From: Serratia silvae
Lineage (GTDB): Bacteria > Pseudomonadota > Gammaproteobacteria > Enterobacterales > Enterobacteriaceae
DNA: 64,000 nucleotides
NCBI RefSeq assembly: GCF_023282985.1
Contig: NZ_JAGQDC010000002.1
Location: 342,388 to 406,387 of the forward strand
Direction of reading: 5' to 3'
The notes under the pieces were generated by a model. It was not told where the DNA came from. It was given only the letters and a program-made list of their open reading frames with translations, and did not search any database. Positions 53,759 to 64,000 of the stretch are shown here, piece after piece (positions within the stretch are counted from its first letter, which is position 1; each line of letters starts with the position of its first letter). The position numbers and the translations under genes were made by a program.

Positions 53759-53834
53759 CGAGGGGCCACTTTTCCTTCGCCGAGCCAAAATCTTACCCTC
53801 CGCACAATACAAAAAAATAGTTACAGATTTTTCT

Positions 53835-53861
53835 TAAAGTTCTCTTCTACCACGCCGATAA
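53835..53861 (+). promoter_or_regulatory. Sigma-28 (FliA) promoter of the chemoreceptor gene
   Basis: TAAAGTTC-N11-GCCGATAA matches the enteric FliA consensus TAAAGTTT-N11-GCCGATAA with one change and exact spacing. Start of transcription would be near 53870, ~48 bases before the receptor ATG. Confidence 0.9.
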
Positions 53862-53917
53862 CTCAGACAGTTAACGTACACAGAGTTTGTCTGTGCGGGC
53901 TTCCAAGAAGGGTAAAA

Positions 53918-55585
53918 ATGTTTAATCGTATGAAGGTGGTCACCAGCTTATTGCTGGTGCTGGTGTTATTCGGTGCCTTGCAGCTGGTTTCCGGTGGGCT
54001 GTTTTTCACTTCGCTGAAAGATAACAAAGAAAATTTTACCGTACTGCAAACTATCCGACAGCAGCAGTCAGAACTGAATGAAAGTTGGGTCAACCTGCTG
54101 CAAACCCGCAATACCCTCAACCGTGCCGGGATCCGCTACATGATGGATCTCAATAAGGCGGGCACCGGTGCTACAGTTGATGAACTGCTGGTCTCGGCGA
54201 AAAACACGTTGAGCATGGCGGAACAGCACTACGCTGCCTATGAAAAAATCCCTCTGGATCCTCGCCAGGATGCCGCAGCGGCAGACGAACTCAAACAACG
54301 CTATACCACTTTGCATACTGCGCTATCGGAACTGATCCCACTGCTGGGTGACGGCAAGCTGGACGCCTTCTTTGAACAGCCAACCCAACGTTATCAGACT
54401 GAATTTGAGCAGGTCTATAACCGCTACCTGACTCAGAACGACAAGCTGTACCAGATCGCGGTCGAAGATGGTGATAGTTCTTTCGAATTCGCCGTTTGGA
54501 CGCTGGGCGTGGTACTGGTACTGGTGGTTGCGGTAATCGCCATGGTTTGGTTCGGCATCCACCATATTCTGGTGCGCCCGCTTAACCGCATGATTGAACA
54601 TATCAAACTGATTGCCGCTGGCGATCTGACCCACCCGATCGACGTCAACAGCCGCAACGAAATGGGCGTGCTGGCAGCCAGCCTCAGGCATATGCAAGGC
54701 GAACTGATCGACACTGTCAGCGGTGTGCGTCAGGGGGCCGATGCGATCTACAGCGGTGCTTCCGAGATTGCCGCAGGCAACAACGATCTCTCTTCCCGTA
54801 CCGAACAACAGGCCGCTTCGCTGGAAGAAACCGCCGCCAGCATGGAGCAGTTGACTGCCACGGTGAAACAGAACGCCGAAAATGCCCGTCAGGCTAGCCA
54901 ACTGGCGTTGAGCGCTTCAGAAACCGCGCAGAAAGGTGGGAAGGTAGTCGCCAACGTGGTGCAAACCATGCACGACATCGCTGGCAGCTCGCAGAAAATT
55001 GCCGATATCACCAGCGTGATCGACGGCATCGCCTTCCAGACCAACATCCTGGCGCTGAATGCGGCGGTGGAAGCTGCTCGTGCCGGTGAACAGGGCCGTG
55101 GTTTTGCCGTGGTCGCAGGTGAGGTACGTAACCTGGCCAGCCGCAGCGCGCAGGCAGCCAAAGAGATCAAAGGCCTGATTGAAGACTCGGTTAGCCGTGT
55201 TGATATGGGCTCGGAGCTGGTGGAAAGCGCCGGTGAAACCATGGGCGATATCGTCAATGCCGTCACCCGCGTCACCGACATCATGGGTGAAATCGCTTCG
55301 GCCTCCGACGAGCAGAGCCGGGGTATCGATCAGGTTGGTCAGGCGGTTGCCGAAATGGATCGCGTCACCCAGCAGAACGCCTCTTTGGTCGAAGAATCGG
55401 CCTCTGCGGCGGCAGCGCTGGAAGAACAGGCCAGCCGCTTGACCCAGTCCGTCGCGGTATTCCGACTGAAAGCGGAAGGCCAACACGAGTTCACGTCAGC
55501 AGCCAACAGTAAAGTCGTTACCCCGGTAATCAATCATAAAAAAATGAACGCCAGCGATCCGCAGGAAAACTGGGAAACGTTCTAA
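53918..55585 (+). CDS. tsr: Methyl-accepting chemotaxis protein, Tsr-type serine receptor
   Basis: 555 aa. TM1 (~7-30), periplasmic four-helix ligand domain, TM2 (~188-212), HAMP, signalling tip ([20 protein letters not shown]) and the C-terminal NWETF pentapeptide that tethers CheR and CheB. The serine contacts of E. coli Tsr, R64, N68 and T156, are all present at the same numbers. In E. coli tsr lies elsewhere and tar is at this position. I chose ATG 53918 (aagggtaaaa upstream); an in-frame ATG at 53714 falls inside the hairpin before the sigma-28 promoter. Confidence 0.9.
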   Translation: MFNRMKVVTSLLLVLVLFGALQLVSGGLFFTSLKDNKENFTVLQTIRQQQSELNESWVNLLQTRNTLNRAGIRYMMDLNKAGTGATVDELLVSAKNTLSMAEQHYAAYEKIPLDPRQDAAAADELKQRYTTLHTALSELIPLLGDGKLDAFFEQPTQRYQTEFEQVYNRYLTQNDKLYQIAVEDGDSSFEFAVWTLGVVLVLVVAVIAMVWFGIHHILVRPLNRMIEHIKLIAAGDLTHPIDVNSRNEMGVLAASLRHMQGELIDTVSGVRQGADAIYSGASEIAAGNNDLSSRTEQQAASLEETAASMEQLTATVKQNAENARQASQLALSASETAQKGGKVVANVVQTMHDIAGSSQKIADITSVIDGIAFQTNILALNAAVEAARAGEQGRGFAVVAGEVRNLASRSAQAAKEIKGLIEDSVSRVDMGSELVESAGETMGDIVNAVTRVTDIMGEIASASDEQSRGIDQVGQAVAEMDRVTQQNASLVEESASAAAALEEQASRLTQSVAVFRLKAEGQHEFTSAANSKVVTPVINHKKMNASDPQENWETF

Positions 55586-55673
55586 CCGGCATTGGGCTGC
55601 GTTCTTCCAGCGAGGTCGTGGCCCTTTTTTCCGTCCTAAGTCGTGTTAACCCACGGCTACCTGGAGGTTTATC

Positions 55674-57305
55674 GTGTTTAACCGAGTCCGTATCTCTACC
55701 AGTCTGTTTTTATTACTGCTGACCTTTTGCCTGATGCAACTGGTTAGCACCGGCTTGTCGTATACCGCTTCCCGTTCCGATAACCACAATCTTAATCTGA
55801 TTAGTCTGGGTAGCCAGCAGCGAGATGCCCTCAGCCTGAGCTGGGTTTCCCTGCTACAGGCACGCAACACCTTGAATCGGGCCGGCACCCGAGCAGCGCT
55901 GAAAGTGCCGCAAGAACAAGTCGATGACCTGATGGGCAACGCCCGTAGTTCGTTGCAAAAAGCCGATCTCTATTTTAATCAGTTCCTGGCTGTCTCGCGT
56001 AACAGCGACCAGGAGCAGCAACTGACAGAAACCACCAAAGCCAGCTATGAGCGGCTACGTGGTGCCTTGCGTGAGCTGACCGTCTTCCTGGAGGGCGGCA
56101 ACCTGCAGGGCTTTATGGATCAACCCACGCAGAAAATACAGGACCTGTTCGAAGCCGACTTCGTCCAGTACCTGCAGCTGGTCAACGAAAATATCACCCA
56201 GGCCAATGCGGCCAACCAGCGCTCCTTCACGCTGGCCGGTTGGTTGGTGTGCGGCGCTGTACTGATGCTGATCCTGGTGACCGCCAGCGCCATGTGGTGG
56301 TTGCGCAATATGCTGGTTCAGCCGCTGAATATTATGCGCAGCCACTTTGACCGTATCGCCGACGGCGACCTGGCCACGCCGATCCAGGTGTATGGCCGCA
56401 ACGAGATCAGCCAGCTTTTTGCCAGCCTGCACCGTATGCAGCACTCGTTGATTGGCACCGTTGGAGCGGTGCGCGAAGGTGCCGAGTCGATCCTGATCGG
56501 GTTACAGGAAATCTCGGAAGGCAATAACGATCTCTCTTCCCGTACCGAACAGCAGGCCGCCTCACTGGAAGAGTCCGCCGCCAGTATGGAGCAGTTGACC
56601 GCCACGGTGAAACAGAACGCCGACAATGCCCGCCAGGCCTCAAAGCTGGCGCGCGATGCCTCAGCCACCGCAGCCAAGGGCGGAGAAATGGCCGATGACG
56701 TGGTGACTACCATGCACGATATCGCCAGCAGCTCGCAGAAAATTGGCGCTATCACCAGCGTGATCGACGGTATTGCCTTCCAGACCAACATCCTGGCATT
56801 GAACGCGGCGGTTGAAGCGGCGCGGGCGGGTGAACAAGGGCGTGGTTTTGCCGTGGTGGCCGCAGAGGTGCGCAATCTGGCTCAGCGTAGCGCTCAGGCA
56901 GCCAAAGAAATCAAAGTGCTGATCGATGAGTCGGTCGGCCGTGTTAAGCAGGGATCGGTGCTGGTCGAAGACTCCGGTGCCACCATGCAGGATATCGTGC
57001 GTTCGGTGACCCGCGTTACCGACATCATGGGCGAGATCTCCTCGGCTTCCGATGAGCAAAGCCGTGGTATCGAGCAGGTCACTCAGGCCGTGACCCAGAT
57101 GGACCAGGTGACGCAACAGAACGCCGCTCTGGTGGAACAAGCGGCCTCTGCGGCGGCGGCATTGGAAGAACAAGCCATTACGCTGGCAGATGCGGTAGCG
57201 GTATTCCGCCTGGCGGACGACAACATCACCTTATCCGAAAGTCTTAACAACGGAGTTTTATCAGTGGCTAAGGAAGCAACTAGTGTCGAATTGTATAGCA
57301 AGTAA
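55674..57305 (+). CDS. Methyl-accepting chemotaxis protein, Tar/Tap-like
   Basis: 543 aa with the same architecture as the preceding receptor. The amino-acid-binding motif is kept (R64, N68, R69, R73 in [14 protein letters not shown] and PTQ at 151-153), suggesting an amino acid ligand, but the rest of the sensor domain is diverged. The signalling half is nearly identical to the upstream receptor. The C-terminus (SVELYSK) lacks the NWETF tether, like low-abundance receptors, so it should rely on the upstream receptor for adaptation. GTG start preceded by ggagg. Confidence 0.9.
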   Translation: MFNRVRISTSLFLLLLTFCLMQLVSTGLSYTASRSDNHNLNLISLGSQQRDALSLSWVSLLQARNTLNRAGTRAALKVPQEQVDDLMGNARSSLQKADLYFNQFLAVSRNSDQEQQLTETTKASYERLRGALRELTVFLEGGNLQGFMDQPTQKIQDLFEADFVQYLQLVNENITQANAANQRSFTLAGWLVCGAVLMLILVTASAMWWLRNMLVQPLNIMRSHFDRIADGDLATPIQVYGRNEISQLFASLHRMQHSLIGTVGAVREGAESILIGLQEISEGNNDLSSRTEQQAASLEESAASMEQLTATVKQNADNARQASKLARDASATAAKGGEMADDVVTTMHDIASSSQKIGAITSVIDGIAFQTNILALNAAVEAARAGEQGRGFAVVAAEVRNLAQRSAQAAKEIKVLIDESVGRVKQGSVLVEDSGATMQDIVRSVTRVTDIMGEISSASDEQSRGIEQVTQAVTQMDQVTQQNAALVEQAASAAAALEEQAITLADAVAVFRLADDNITLSESLNNGVLSVAKEATSVELYSK

Positions 57306-57326
57306 CAACAAATTGGGTGAAGGGTT

Positions 57327-58198
57327 ATGAGCGGTTCATCCTCACCCTCCAATAAAGAGCCTGCGTCTTTGCTGGCGCAGATGGTGCAACGGCTGCCTCT
57401 GTCGGATGTGCATTTCCGGCGTATCAGCCAGTTGATCTACCAGCGTGCCGGCATTGTGTTGGCCGAGCATAAACGCGAGATGGTTTATAACCGTCTGGTG
57501 CGTCGCCTGCGACTGCTGGGAATACCCGATTTTGGTAGCTATCTGGTGCTGTTGGAAAGCGACACCAACAGCGCCGAGTGGCAGGCATTCGTCAACGCTC
57601 TGACCACCAACCTGACGGCATTTTTCCGTGAGGCGCACCATTTCCCGATCCTGGCGGAACATGCGCGTTCGCGGCCCAACGGTTATTGCGTGTGGAGTAC
57701 CGCCGCCTCAACCGGCGAAGAGCCTTACTCGATCGCCATTACCTTGAGTGAGGCGCTTGGGCAGCGGGCGACGGGGACGCAGGTGTGGGCCAGCGATATC
57801 GATACTCAGGTATTGGAAAAGGCTGAAGCGGGGGTATATCGCCAGGAAGATTTGCGCACCCTGACACCGGCGCAGATGCAGCGTTATTTCCTGCGAGGTA
57901 CCGGCCCTCACCATGGGCTGGTGCGGGTTCGGTCAGAACTGGCGGCACAGGTACATTTCCAGCAGCTCAATCTGCTGGCCCCTGAATGGGCGCTACCGGG
58001 GCAATTTGATGCGATATTTTGCCGTAACGTCATGATCTATTTTGACAAGGAAACACAAGAGCGCATTTTGCGGCGCTTTGTGCCGCTGCTTAAACCGGGG
58101 GGCCTGATGTTTGCTGGCCATTCCGAAAACTTCAGCCAGCTCAGCCGGGATTTCTACTTGCGTGGGCAGACCGTGTATGGCCTGACCAAGGAGAGGTA

Positions 58199-58199
<1 letters not shown>
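57327..58199 (+). CDS. cheR: Chemoreceptor glutamate methyltransferase CheR
   Basis: 290 aa. N-terminal helical domain and a SAM-binding domain with [20 protein letters not shown] and [18 protein letters not shown], plus the beta-subdomain that docks the NWETF peptide. It methylates receptor glutamates. The stop overlaps the cheB start (TAATG), giving coupled translation. Length matches E. coli CheR (286). Confidence 0.95.
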
Positions 58200-59687
<1,488 letters not shown>

Positions 59688-59701
59688 AAAAGGAGAGGGC
59701 G

Positions 59702-60346
59702 ATGAGAGATATTCCAATGCCTGCCAGCGATGCAGCGACAGCGGGCGAGATCATCTCCCGCATCGGTCAACTGACCCGCATGCTGCGTGACAGCATGCGT
59801 GAGCTGGGGCTAGATCAGGCTATCGCTCAGGCTGCCGAAGCGATCCCGGACGCACGTGACCGTCTTGATTATGTTGTCACCATGACGGCTCAGGCGGCGG
59901 AACGGGCACTCAACTGCGTGGAGGCGGCACAACCTCGTCAGGCGGAGTTGGAGTCGCAGGCCAATACGCTAAAAGGGCGCTGGGACGAGTGGTTTGCCAA
60001 CCCTATCGAGTTGGCAGATGCACGTTCACTGGTGACGGATACCCGCCAGTATCTGGATCGGGTGCCGGAGCACACCGCATTCACCAACGCCCAGTTGCTG
60101 GAGATCATGATGGCGCAGGATTTCCAGGATCTCACCGGCCAGGTGATCAAGCGTATGATGGATGTGGTGCAGGAGATAGAAAAGCAGCTGTTGATGGTGC
60201 TGATGGAAAACATCCCGGATCAGCCAACCAAAGAGAAAAAACCGAACGACAGCCTGCTCAATGGCCCGCAGCTGGATCAGAACGGGATTGGCGTGATCGC
60301 CAATCAGGCCCAGGTAGACGATCTGCTCGACAGCCTGGGTTTTTGA
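59702..60346 (+). CDS. cheZ: CheY phosphatase CheZ
   Basis: 214 aa, as in E. coli. Long helical hairpin with the catalytic Gln region in [20 protein letters not shown], and the C-terminal CheY-binding peptide [10 protein letters not shown] intact. It accelerates dephosphorylation of CheY. It is the last che gene; a terminator follows. Confidence 0.96.
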   Translation: MRDIPMPASDAATAGEIISRIGQLTRMLRDSMRELGLDQAIAQAAEAIPDARDRLDYVVTMTAQAAERALNCVEAAQPRQAELESQANTLKGRWDEWFANPIELADARSLVTDTRQYLDRVPEHTAFTNAQLLEIMMAQDFQDLTGQVIKRMMDVVQEIEKQLLMVLMENIPDQPTKEKKPNDSLLNGPQLDQNGIGVIANQAQVDDLLDSLGF

Positions 60347-60353
60347 TCTTTCG

Positions 60354-60384
60354 TTAGGGCGCACTCTTGCGCCCTAACTCTTTT
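60354..60384 (+). terminator. Rho-independent terminator after cheZ
   Basis: ttagggcgca/tgcgccctaa perfect 10-bp stem, 4-base loop, then ctctttt. It separates the che operon from flhBAE. Confidence 0.8.
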
Positions 60385-60501
60385 CGCTAGCCCATCCCCG
60401 AAATAACCGGTCTTTTGCGCTCTTGTTCCCGCAATGAAATCTGCATTTTTTTGGCATGCTGACGCTAATTCTATTCTTCGCATGCAATGGGAACCCTCGC
60501 C

Positions 60502-61644
60502 TTGGCCGAAGACAGTGATATGGAAAAAACTGAGGCCCCCACACCCCACCGGCTGGAAAAGGCGCGTGAAGATGGCCAGATTGCGCGCTCGCGCGAGCTG
60601 ACATCGATCCTGATGTTGGTCGCCGGGTTGTCGATCTTGTGGGTCGCGGGCGGCCATATCGCACAACAGCTGGCGAGGATGCTGGCGGCAGGGCTGCATT
60701 TCGATCACAACATGGTCAGCAACGATAAGCAGATGCTGCGCCAGTTTGCCATGCTGCTGCGTCAGGCGGTGTGGGCGCTGATGCCGATCCTGGCCGGATT
60801 GGTGCTGGTGGCGCTGGCGGCCCCGATGCTGCTGGGCGGCGTGGCCTTCAGCCTGAAGTTTGATGCCAAGCGCATGAACCCGATCTCCGGATTAAAACGG
60901 ATGTTCTCCACCCAGGTGCTGGCGGAGTTGCTGAAGGCGATCCTCAAAGCGACGCTGGTGGGCTGGGTGGCCGGGCTTTACCTGTGGCACAACTGGGCGG
61001 CGATGTTGCATCTGGTCACCCAGCAGCCGCAGGATGCGCTGCGCAATGCCCTACAGATCGTGATCTTCTGCGGCATGCTGATCGTGCTAGGGCTGGTGCC
61101 GATGGTGGCCTTTGACGTGTTTTATCAGCTGTGGAGCCACTTCAAGAAATTGAAGATGACCAAGCAGGAAATTCGCGACGAGCATAAGCAGCAGGAGGGC
61201 GACCCCCATGTTAAAGGGCGTATTCGCCAGCAACAGCGTGCCATCTCTCGCCGCCGCATGATGTCCGACGTGCCGAAGGCAGACGTGATCGTCACCAACC
61301 CGACGCATTACGCTGTGGCGTTGCAATACAACGACAAGAACATGAGTGCGCCGAAAGTCCTTGCCAAAGGGGCAGGAGAGATCGCCTTGCGTATCCGTGA
61401 ATTGGCGAACGAACACCGTATTCCGACCTTGGAAGCCCCACCGCTGGCGCGAGCGCTATACCGTCACAGTGAGATTGGGCAGCACATTCCTACGACCTTG
61501 TATGCCGCCGTGGCCGAGGTCCTGGCGTGGGTCTACCAGCTGCGCCGTTGGCAACGTGAAGGCGGCCTGATCCCGAAAAAACCTCAACGTTTACCGGTGC
61601 CGGAAGCACTGGATTTTGCTGGAGAGAATAACTCAGATGGCTAA
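60502..61644 (+). CDS. flhB: Flagellar type III export protein FlhB
   Basis: 380 aa if started at TTG 60502, which gives MAEDSD-EKTEAPTPHRLEK, the usual FlhB N-terminus; an in-frame ATG at 60487 adds five residues and is an alternative. Four TM helices, then a cytoplasmic domain with the self-cleavage motif NPTH (VIVTNPTHYAVAL). FlhB switches substrate specificity from rod/hook to filament. It overlaps flhA by 8 bases. Confidence 0.93.
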   Translation: MAEDSDMEKTEAPTPHRLEKAREDGQIARSRELTSILMLVAGLSILWVAGGHIAQQLARMLAAGLHFDHNMVSNDKQMLRQFAMLLRQAVWALMPILAGLVLVALAAPMLLGGVAFSLKFDAKRMNPISGLKRMFSTQVLAELLKAILKATLVGWVAGLYLWHNWAAMLHLVTQQPQDALRNALQIVIFCGMLIVLGLVPMVAFDVFYQLWSHFKKLKMTKQEIRDEHKQQEGDPHVKGRIRQQQRAISRRRMMSDVPKADVIVTNPTHYAVALQYNDKNMSAPKVLAKGAGEIALRIRELANEHRIPTLEAPPLARALYRHSEIGQHIPTTLYAAVAEVLAWVYQLRRWQREGGLIPKKPQRLPVPEALDFAGENNSDG

Positions 61645-63715
61645 TTTGGCCTCCCTGCTTCGTTTGCCGGGTAATTTTAAAGATACGCAGTGGCAGGTGC
61701 TGGCTGGCCCGATACTGATCCTGATGATCCTGTCGATGATGGTGCTGCCGTTACCGGCATTTATCCTCGATCTGCTGTTTACCTTCAATATTGCCTTGTC
61801 GATCATGGTGTTGCTGGTGGCGATGTTTACCCAGCGTACGCTGGAGTTCGCCGCCTTCCCGACCATCCTGCTGTTCTCAACCCTGTTACGCCTATCGCTG
61901 AACGTCGCTTCAACGAGGATCATCCTGATGGAGGGGCATACCGGCGGGGCGGCGGCGGGGCGGGTGGTTGAAGCGTTCGGTCACTTCCTGGTGGGGGGCA
62001 ACTTCGCCATCGGTATCGTGGTGTTTATCATCCTGGTGCTGATCAACTTTATGGTGATTACCAAAGGGGCCGGGCGTATTGCCGAAGTGGGCGCCCGCTT
62101 TGTCCTTGATGGGATGCCGGGTAAGCAGATGGCGATCGATGCCGATCTGAACGCCGGGTTGATCGGCGAAGACGAGGCTAAAAAGCGCCGCTCTGAAGTG
62201 ACGCAGGAAGCGGATTTCTACGGTTCGATGGACGGTGCCAGCAAGTTTGTGCGCGGTGACGCGGTGGCAGGCTTGATGATCATGGTGATCAACGTGGTAG
62301 GCGGCCTGTTGGTTGGTGTGATCCAGCACGGCATGGAGTTGGGTACTGCGGCTGAAACCTATACCCTGCTGACCATCGGTGATGGTCTGGTTGCCCAGAT
62401 CCCAGCGTTGGTGATCTCGACGGCGGCCGGTGTGATCGTCACCCGCGTTGCTACCGATCAGGACGTTGGCGAGCAGATGGTGGGCCAGTTGTTCAACAAC
62501 CCGCGCGTGATGGTGTTGAGTGCTGCGGTGTTGGGGTTGTTGGGGATGGTTCCTGGGATGCCAAACCTGGTGTTCCTGCTGTTCACGGCGGCGCTGCTGG
62601 CGTTGGCCTGGTGGCTGCGCGGGCGCGAACAGCAAGCGCCGAAAGTTAAAGAACAGCCGTTGCCACAGGAAAACCCGCAGGTGGTAGAGGCCAGTTGGTC
62701 AGATGTGCAGCTGGAGGATCCGTTGGGCATGGAGGTGGGTTACCGCCTGATCCCAATGGTGGACTTTCAACAAAACGGTGAACTGCTGGGGCGTATCCGT
62801 GGCATCCGTAAAAAATTCGCCCAGGATACGGGTTATCTGCCACCGGTGGTGCATATTCGCGACAACCTCGAACTGTCGGCGGCTAGTTACCGCATTCTGA
62901 TGAAAGGGGTGGAGATCGGCAGCGGTGAGGCGCATCCGGGGCGCTGGCTGGCGATTAATCCGGGCAATGCGGTGGGCGATCTGGCCGGTGACAAAACCGT
63001 CGATCCGGCCTTCGGGTTGGAGGCGGTATGGATCGATACCGCGTTGCGTGAACAGGCACAGATTCAGGGATTCACGGTGGTGGAAGCCAGTACCGTGGTT
63101 GCCACTCATCTCAACCATTTACTCGGTCAGTTTGCCAGCGAGCTGTTTGGCCGCCAGGAAACCCAGCAGCTGTTGGATCGTGTCTCGCAGGATATGCCGA
63201 AGCTGACGGAGGATTTTGTGCCGGGTGTGGTTTCGCTGACCACCTTGCACAAGGTGCTACAAAATCTGCTGGCCGAGCGAGTGTCGATCCGCGATATGCG
63301 CACCATTATCGAAACGCTGGCCGAGCATGCACCAACGCAAAGCGATCCTTTCGAATTGACCTCCGTGGTGCGCGTTGCCCTTGGGCGCGCCATAACTCAG
63401 CAGTGGTTCCCGGGGTACGGGGAGATCCAGGTTATTGGCCTGGATACGCCGCTTGAACGCCTGTTGTTGCAGGCCCTGCAAGGGGGGGGGGGACTTGAAC
63501 CGGGTCTGGCGGACCGCTTGTTAGATCAGGCCAAACAGGCGTTGCAACGTCAGGAAATGCTCAGCGCACCGCCGGTGCTGCTGGTAAACCACGCGTTACG
63601 TGCGCTGCTGGCGCGCTTCCTGCGCCGTACCTTACCGCAGTTGGTGGTGCTGTCGAATCTGGAAATCAACGACGAACGGCAGATACGCATGACCTCAACC
63701 ATTGGAGCCGCCTGA
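61637..63715 (+). CDS. flhA: Flagellar type III export gate protein FlhA
   Basis: 692 aa, the same as E. coli FlhA. Eight TM helices with the FHIPEP signature RLSLNVASTRIILMEGH and conserved loop GRIAEVGARFVLDGMPGKQM; the C-terminal domain (from ~350) forms the nonameric ring that docks chaperone-substrate complexes. Codons 616-619 sit in a run of 11 G bases. It is overlapped by the 3' end of flhB and its stop overlaps the flhE start (TGATG). Confidence 0.95.
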   Translation: MANLASLLRLPGNFKDTQWQVLAGPILILMILSMMVLPLPAFILDLLFTFNIALSIMVLLVAMFTQRTLEFAAFPTILLFSTLLRLSLNVASTRIILMEGHTGGAAAGRVVEAFGHFLVGGNFAIGIVVFIILVLINFMVITKGAGRIAEVGARFVLDGMPGKQMAIDADLNAGLIGEDEAKKRRSEVTQEADFYGSMDGASKFVRGDAVAGLMIMVINVVGGLLVGVIQHGMELGTAAETYTLLTIGDGLVAQIPALVISTAAGVIVTRVATDQDVGEQMVGQLFNNPRVMVLSAAVLGLLGMVPGMPNLVFLLFTAALLALAWWLRGREQQAPKVKEQPLPQENPQVVEASWSDVQLEDPLGMEVGYRLIPMVDFQQNGELLGRIRGIRKKFAQDTGYLPPVVHIRDNLELSAASYRILMKGVEIGSGEAHPGRWLAINPGNAVGDLAGDKTVDPAFGLEAVWIDTALREQAQIQGFTVVEASTVVATHLNHLLGQFASELFGRQETQQLLDRVSQDMPKLTEDFVPGVVSLTTLHKVLQNLLAERVSIRDMRTIIETLAEHAPTQSDPFELTSVVRVALGRAITQQWFPGYGEIQVIGLDTPLERLLLQALQGGGGLEPGLADRLLDQAKQALQRQEMLSAPPVLLVNHALRALLARFLRRTLPQLVVLSNLEINDERQIRMTSTIGAA
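63482..63492 (+). repeat. 11-base poly-G tract within flhA
   Basis: Eleven consecutive G bases encode Gly616-Gly619 in the FlhA cytoplasmic domain. As read, the frame is intact. Loss or gain of one G would shift the frame and truncate the last ~75 residues. Confidence 0.9.
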
Positions 63716-64000
63716 TGAAAGCGTTTCTTCCTCTGTTGGTGCTGTTAGCTCCGTTGGGGGCACAGGCGGTGTCAGGCTCTTGGGCCGCCGATGCCACCGG
63801 CGTAACGTTGGAAACGGGGGGCGTGCGTGGTGAGTCCCCCAGCCTACGGGCGGTAAATCCACCGGCGGCCAATGCTCGGGTGACCAGCGTAAACTGGCGT
63901 TATCAACTGCTGGCAGGTGCGCCCGCCGGATTGCAGGTGCAGCTTTGTACCTTGTCACAATGTCTATCGCTTGGCGCGGGCAGTGGGCGTAGTGAGGCTT
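63715..64000 (+). CDS. flhE: Flagellar protein FlhE (3' end outside window)
   Basis: The frame runs off the window after 95 codons. It begins MKAFLPLLVLLAPLGAQA, a Sec signal peptide, and continues VSGSWAADATGVTLETGGVR and two Cys (LCTLSQC), as in periplasmic FlhE. FlhE keeps the flagellar export gate from leaking protons. Its ATG overlaps the flhA stop, as in E. coli. Confidence 0.88.
   Translation, partial: MKAFLPLLVLLAPLGAQAVSGSWAADATGVTLETGGVRGESPSLRAVNPPAANARVTSVNWRYQLLAGAPAGLQVQLCTLSQCLSLGAGSGRSEA

Noticed and set aside
53714..53917. In-frame N-terminal extension of the tsr-like receptor from ATG 53714
   Set aside because: It would start inside the inside-end palindrome, read through the sigma-28 promoter, and add a Pro/Arg-rich stretch not found in receptors; ATG 53918 gives the normal MFNRMKVVT start.
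61616..61636. Upstream in-frame start for flhA at 61616
   Set aside because: It lies inside flhB without a ribosome site; 61637 gives exactly the E. coli FlhA length and has ggagag upstream.

Overview
The window looks like a chromosomal segment of a Serratia-type enterobacterium (Yersiniaceae). The evidence is protein-level similarity to E. coli and Serratia orthologues (Nac, Amn, PagP, MtfA, RcsA, DsrB, UspC, FlhDC, Mot/Che/Flh and a full Paa set), an ERIC repeat, a tRNA-Asn beside mtfA, and E. coli-like order in the nac/amn/mtfA/tRNA and uspC-flhDC-motAB-che-flhBAE stretches. No prophage, CRISPR array or complete insertion sequence is visible.

Layout. 1-1900: 3' part of an FKBP-type prolyl isomerase carrying a very long repetitive coiled coil. 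2-10.6 kb: nac behind an NtrC/sigma-54 control region, amn, an exported CXXCH protein, pagP, a GAPDH paralogue with a GlxA/AraC-type regulator, tRNA-Asn, mtfA and a decayed tRNA-Ser. 10.7-17.8 kb: ydcH-like gene, a PNPOx-like/GST pair opposite a LysR gene, then a four-gene set (kynurenine-formamidase-like hydrolase, RidA, aromatic aminotransferase, amino acid permease) interrupted by an ERIC element. 17.9-31.6 kb: the complete phenylacetate pathway, paaABCDEFGHIJK-paaX-paaY on the minus strand with paaZ divergent. 31.6-38.8 kb: AAA ATPase, diguanylate cyclase, small membrane and stress-type proteins, a MITE-like element, a quinone oxidoreductase, a cold-shock protein and dsrB. 38.9-45.5 kb: rcsA, a PLP decarboxylase with divergent LysR gene, tryptophan 2,3-dioxygenase, curA, and two decayed genes (GNAT, PhyH); a third (PhnB-like) lies at 34.6-35.0 kb. 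45.9-64 kb: uspC, an Hha-family gene, a 1.3-kb control region, flhDC, motAB-cheAW, two chemoreceptors, cheRBYZ, flhBA and the start of flhE.

How it works together. The paa genes form one catabolic route: PaaK activates phenylacetate, PaaABCDE epoxidises it, PaaG isomerises the epoxide, PaaZ opens and oxidises the ring, and PaaFHJ carry out beta-oxidation, under the repressor PaaX. The flagellar block holds the class-1 regulator FlhDC followed by stator, chemotaxis and export genes. Its control region has candidate CRP and RcsAB sites, and rcsA, encoding the RcsB partner, is 9 kb away with its own candidate RcsAB box. A consensus sigma-28 promoter in front of the first chemoreceptor would let the distal che genes be transcribed separately.

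Most unusual items: a 35-bp palindrome made of two inverted copies of the Tn5/IS50 inside-end sequence nested in a larger hairpin between cheW and tsr; a 268-bp non-coding element with long terminal inverted repeats; an 11-G tract inside flhA that could slip; near-identical 96-bp repeats in the FKBP gene; and a family of 20-bp palindromes at gene 3' ends.
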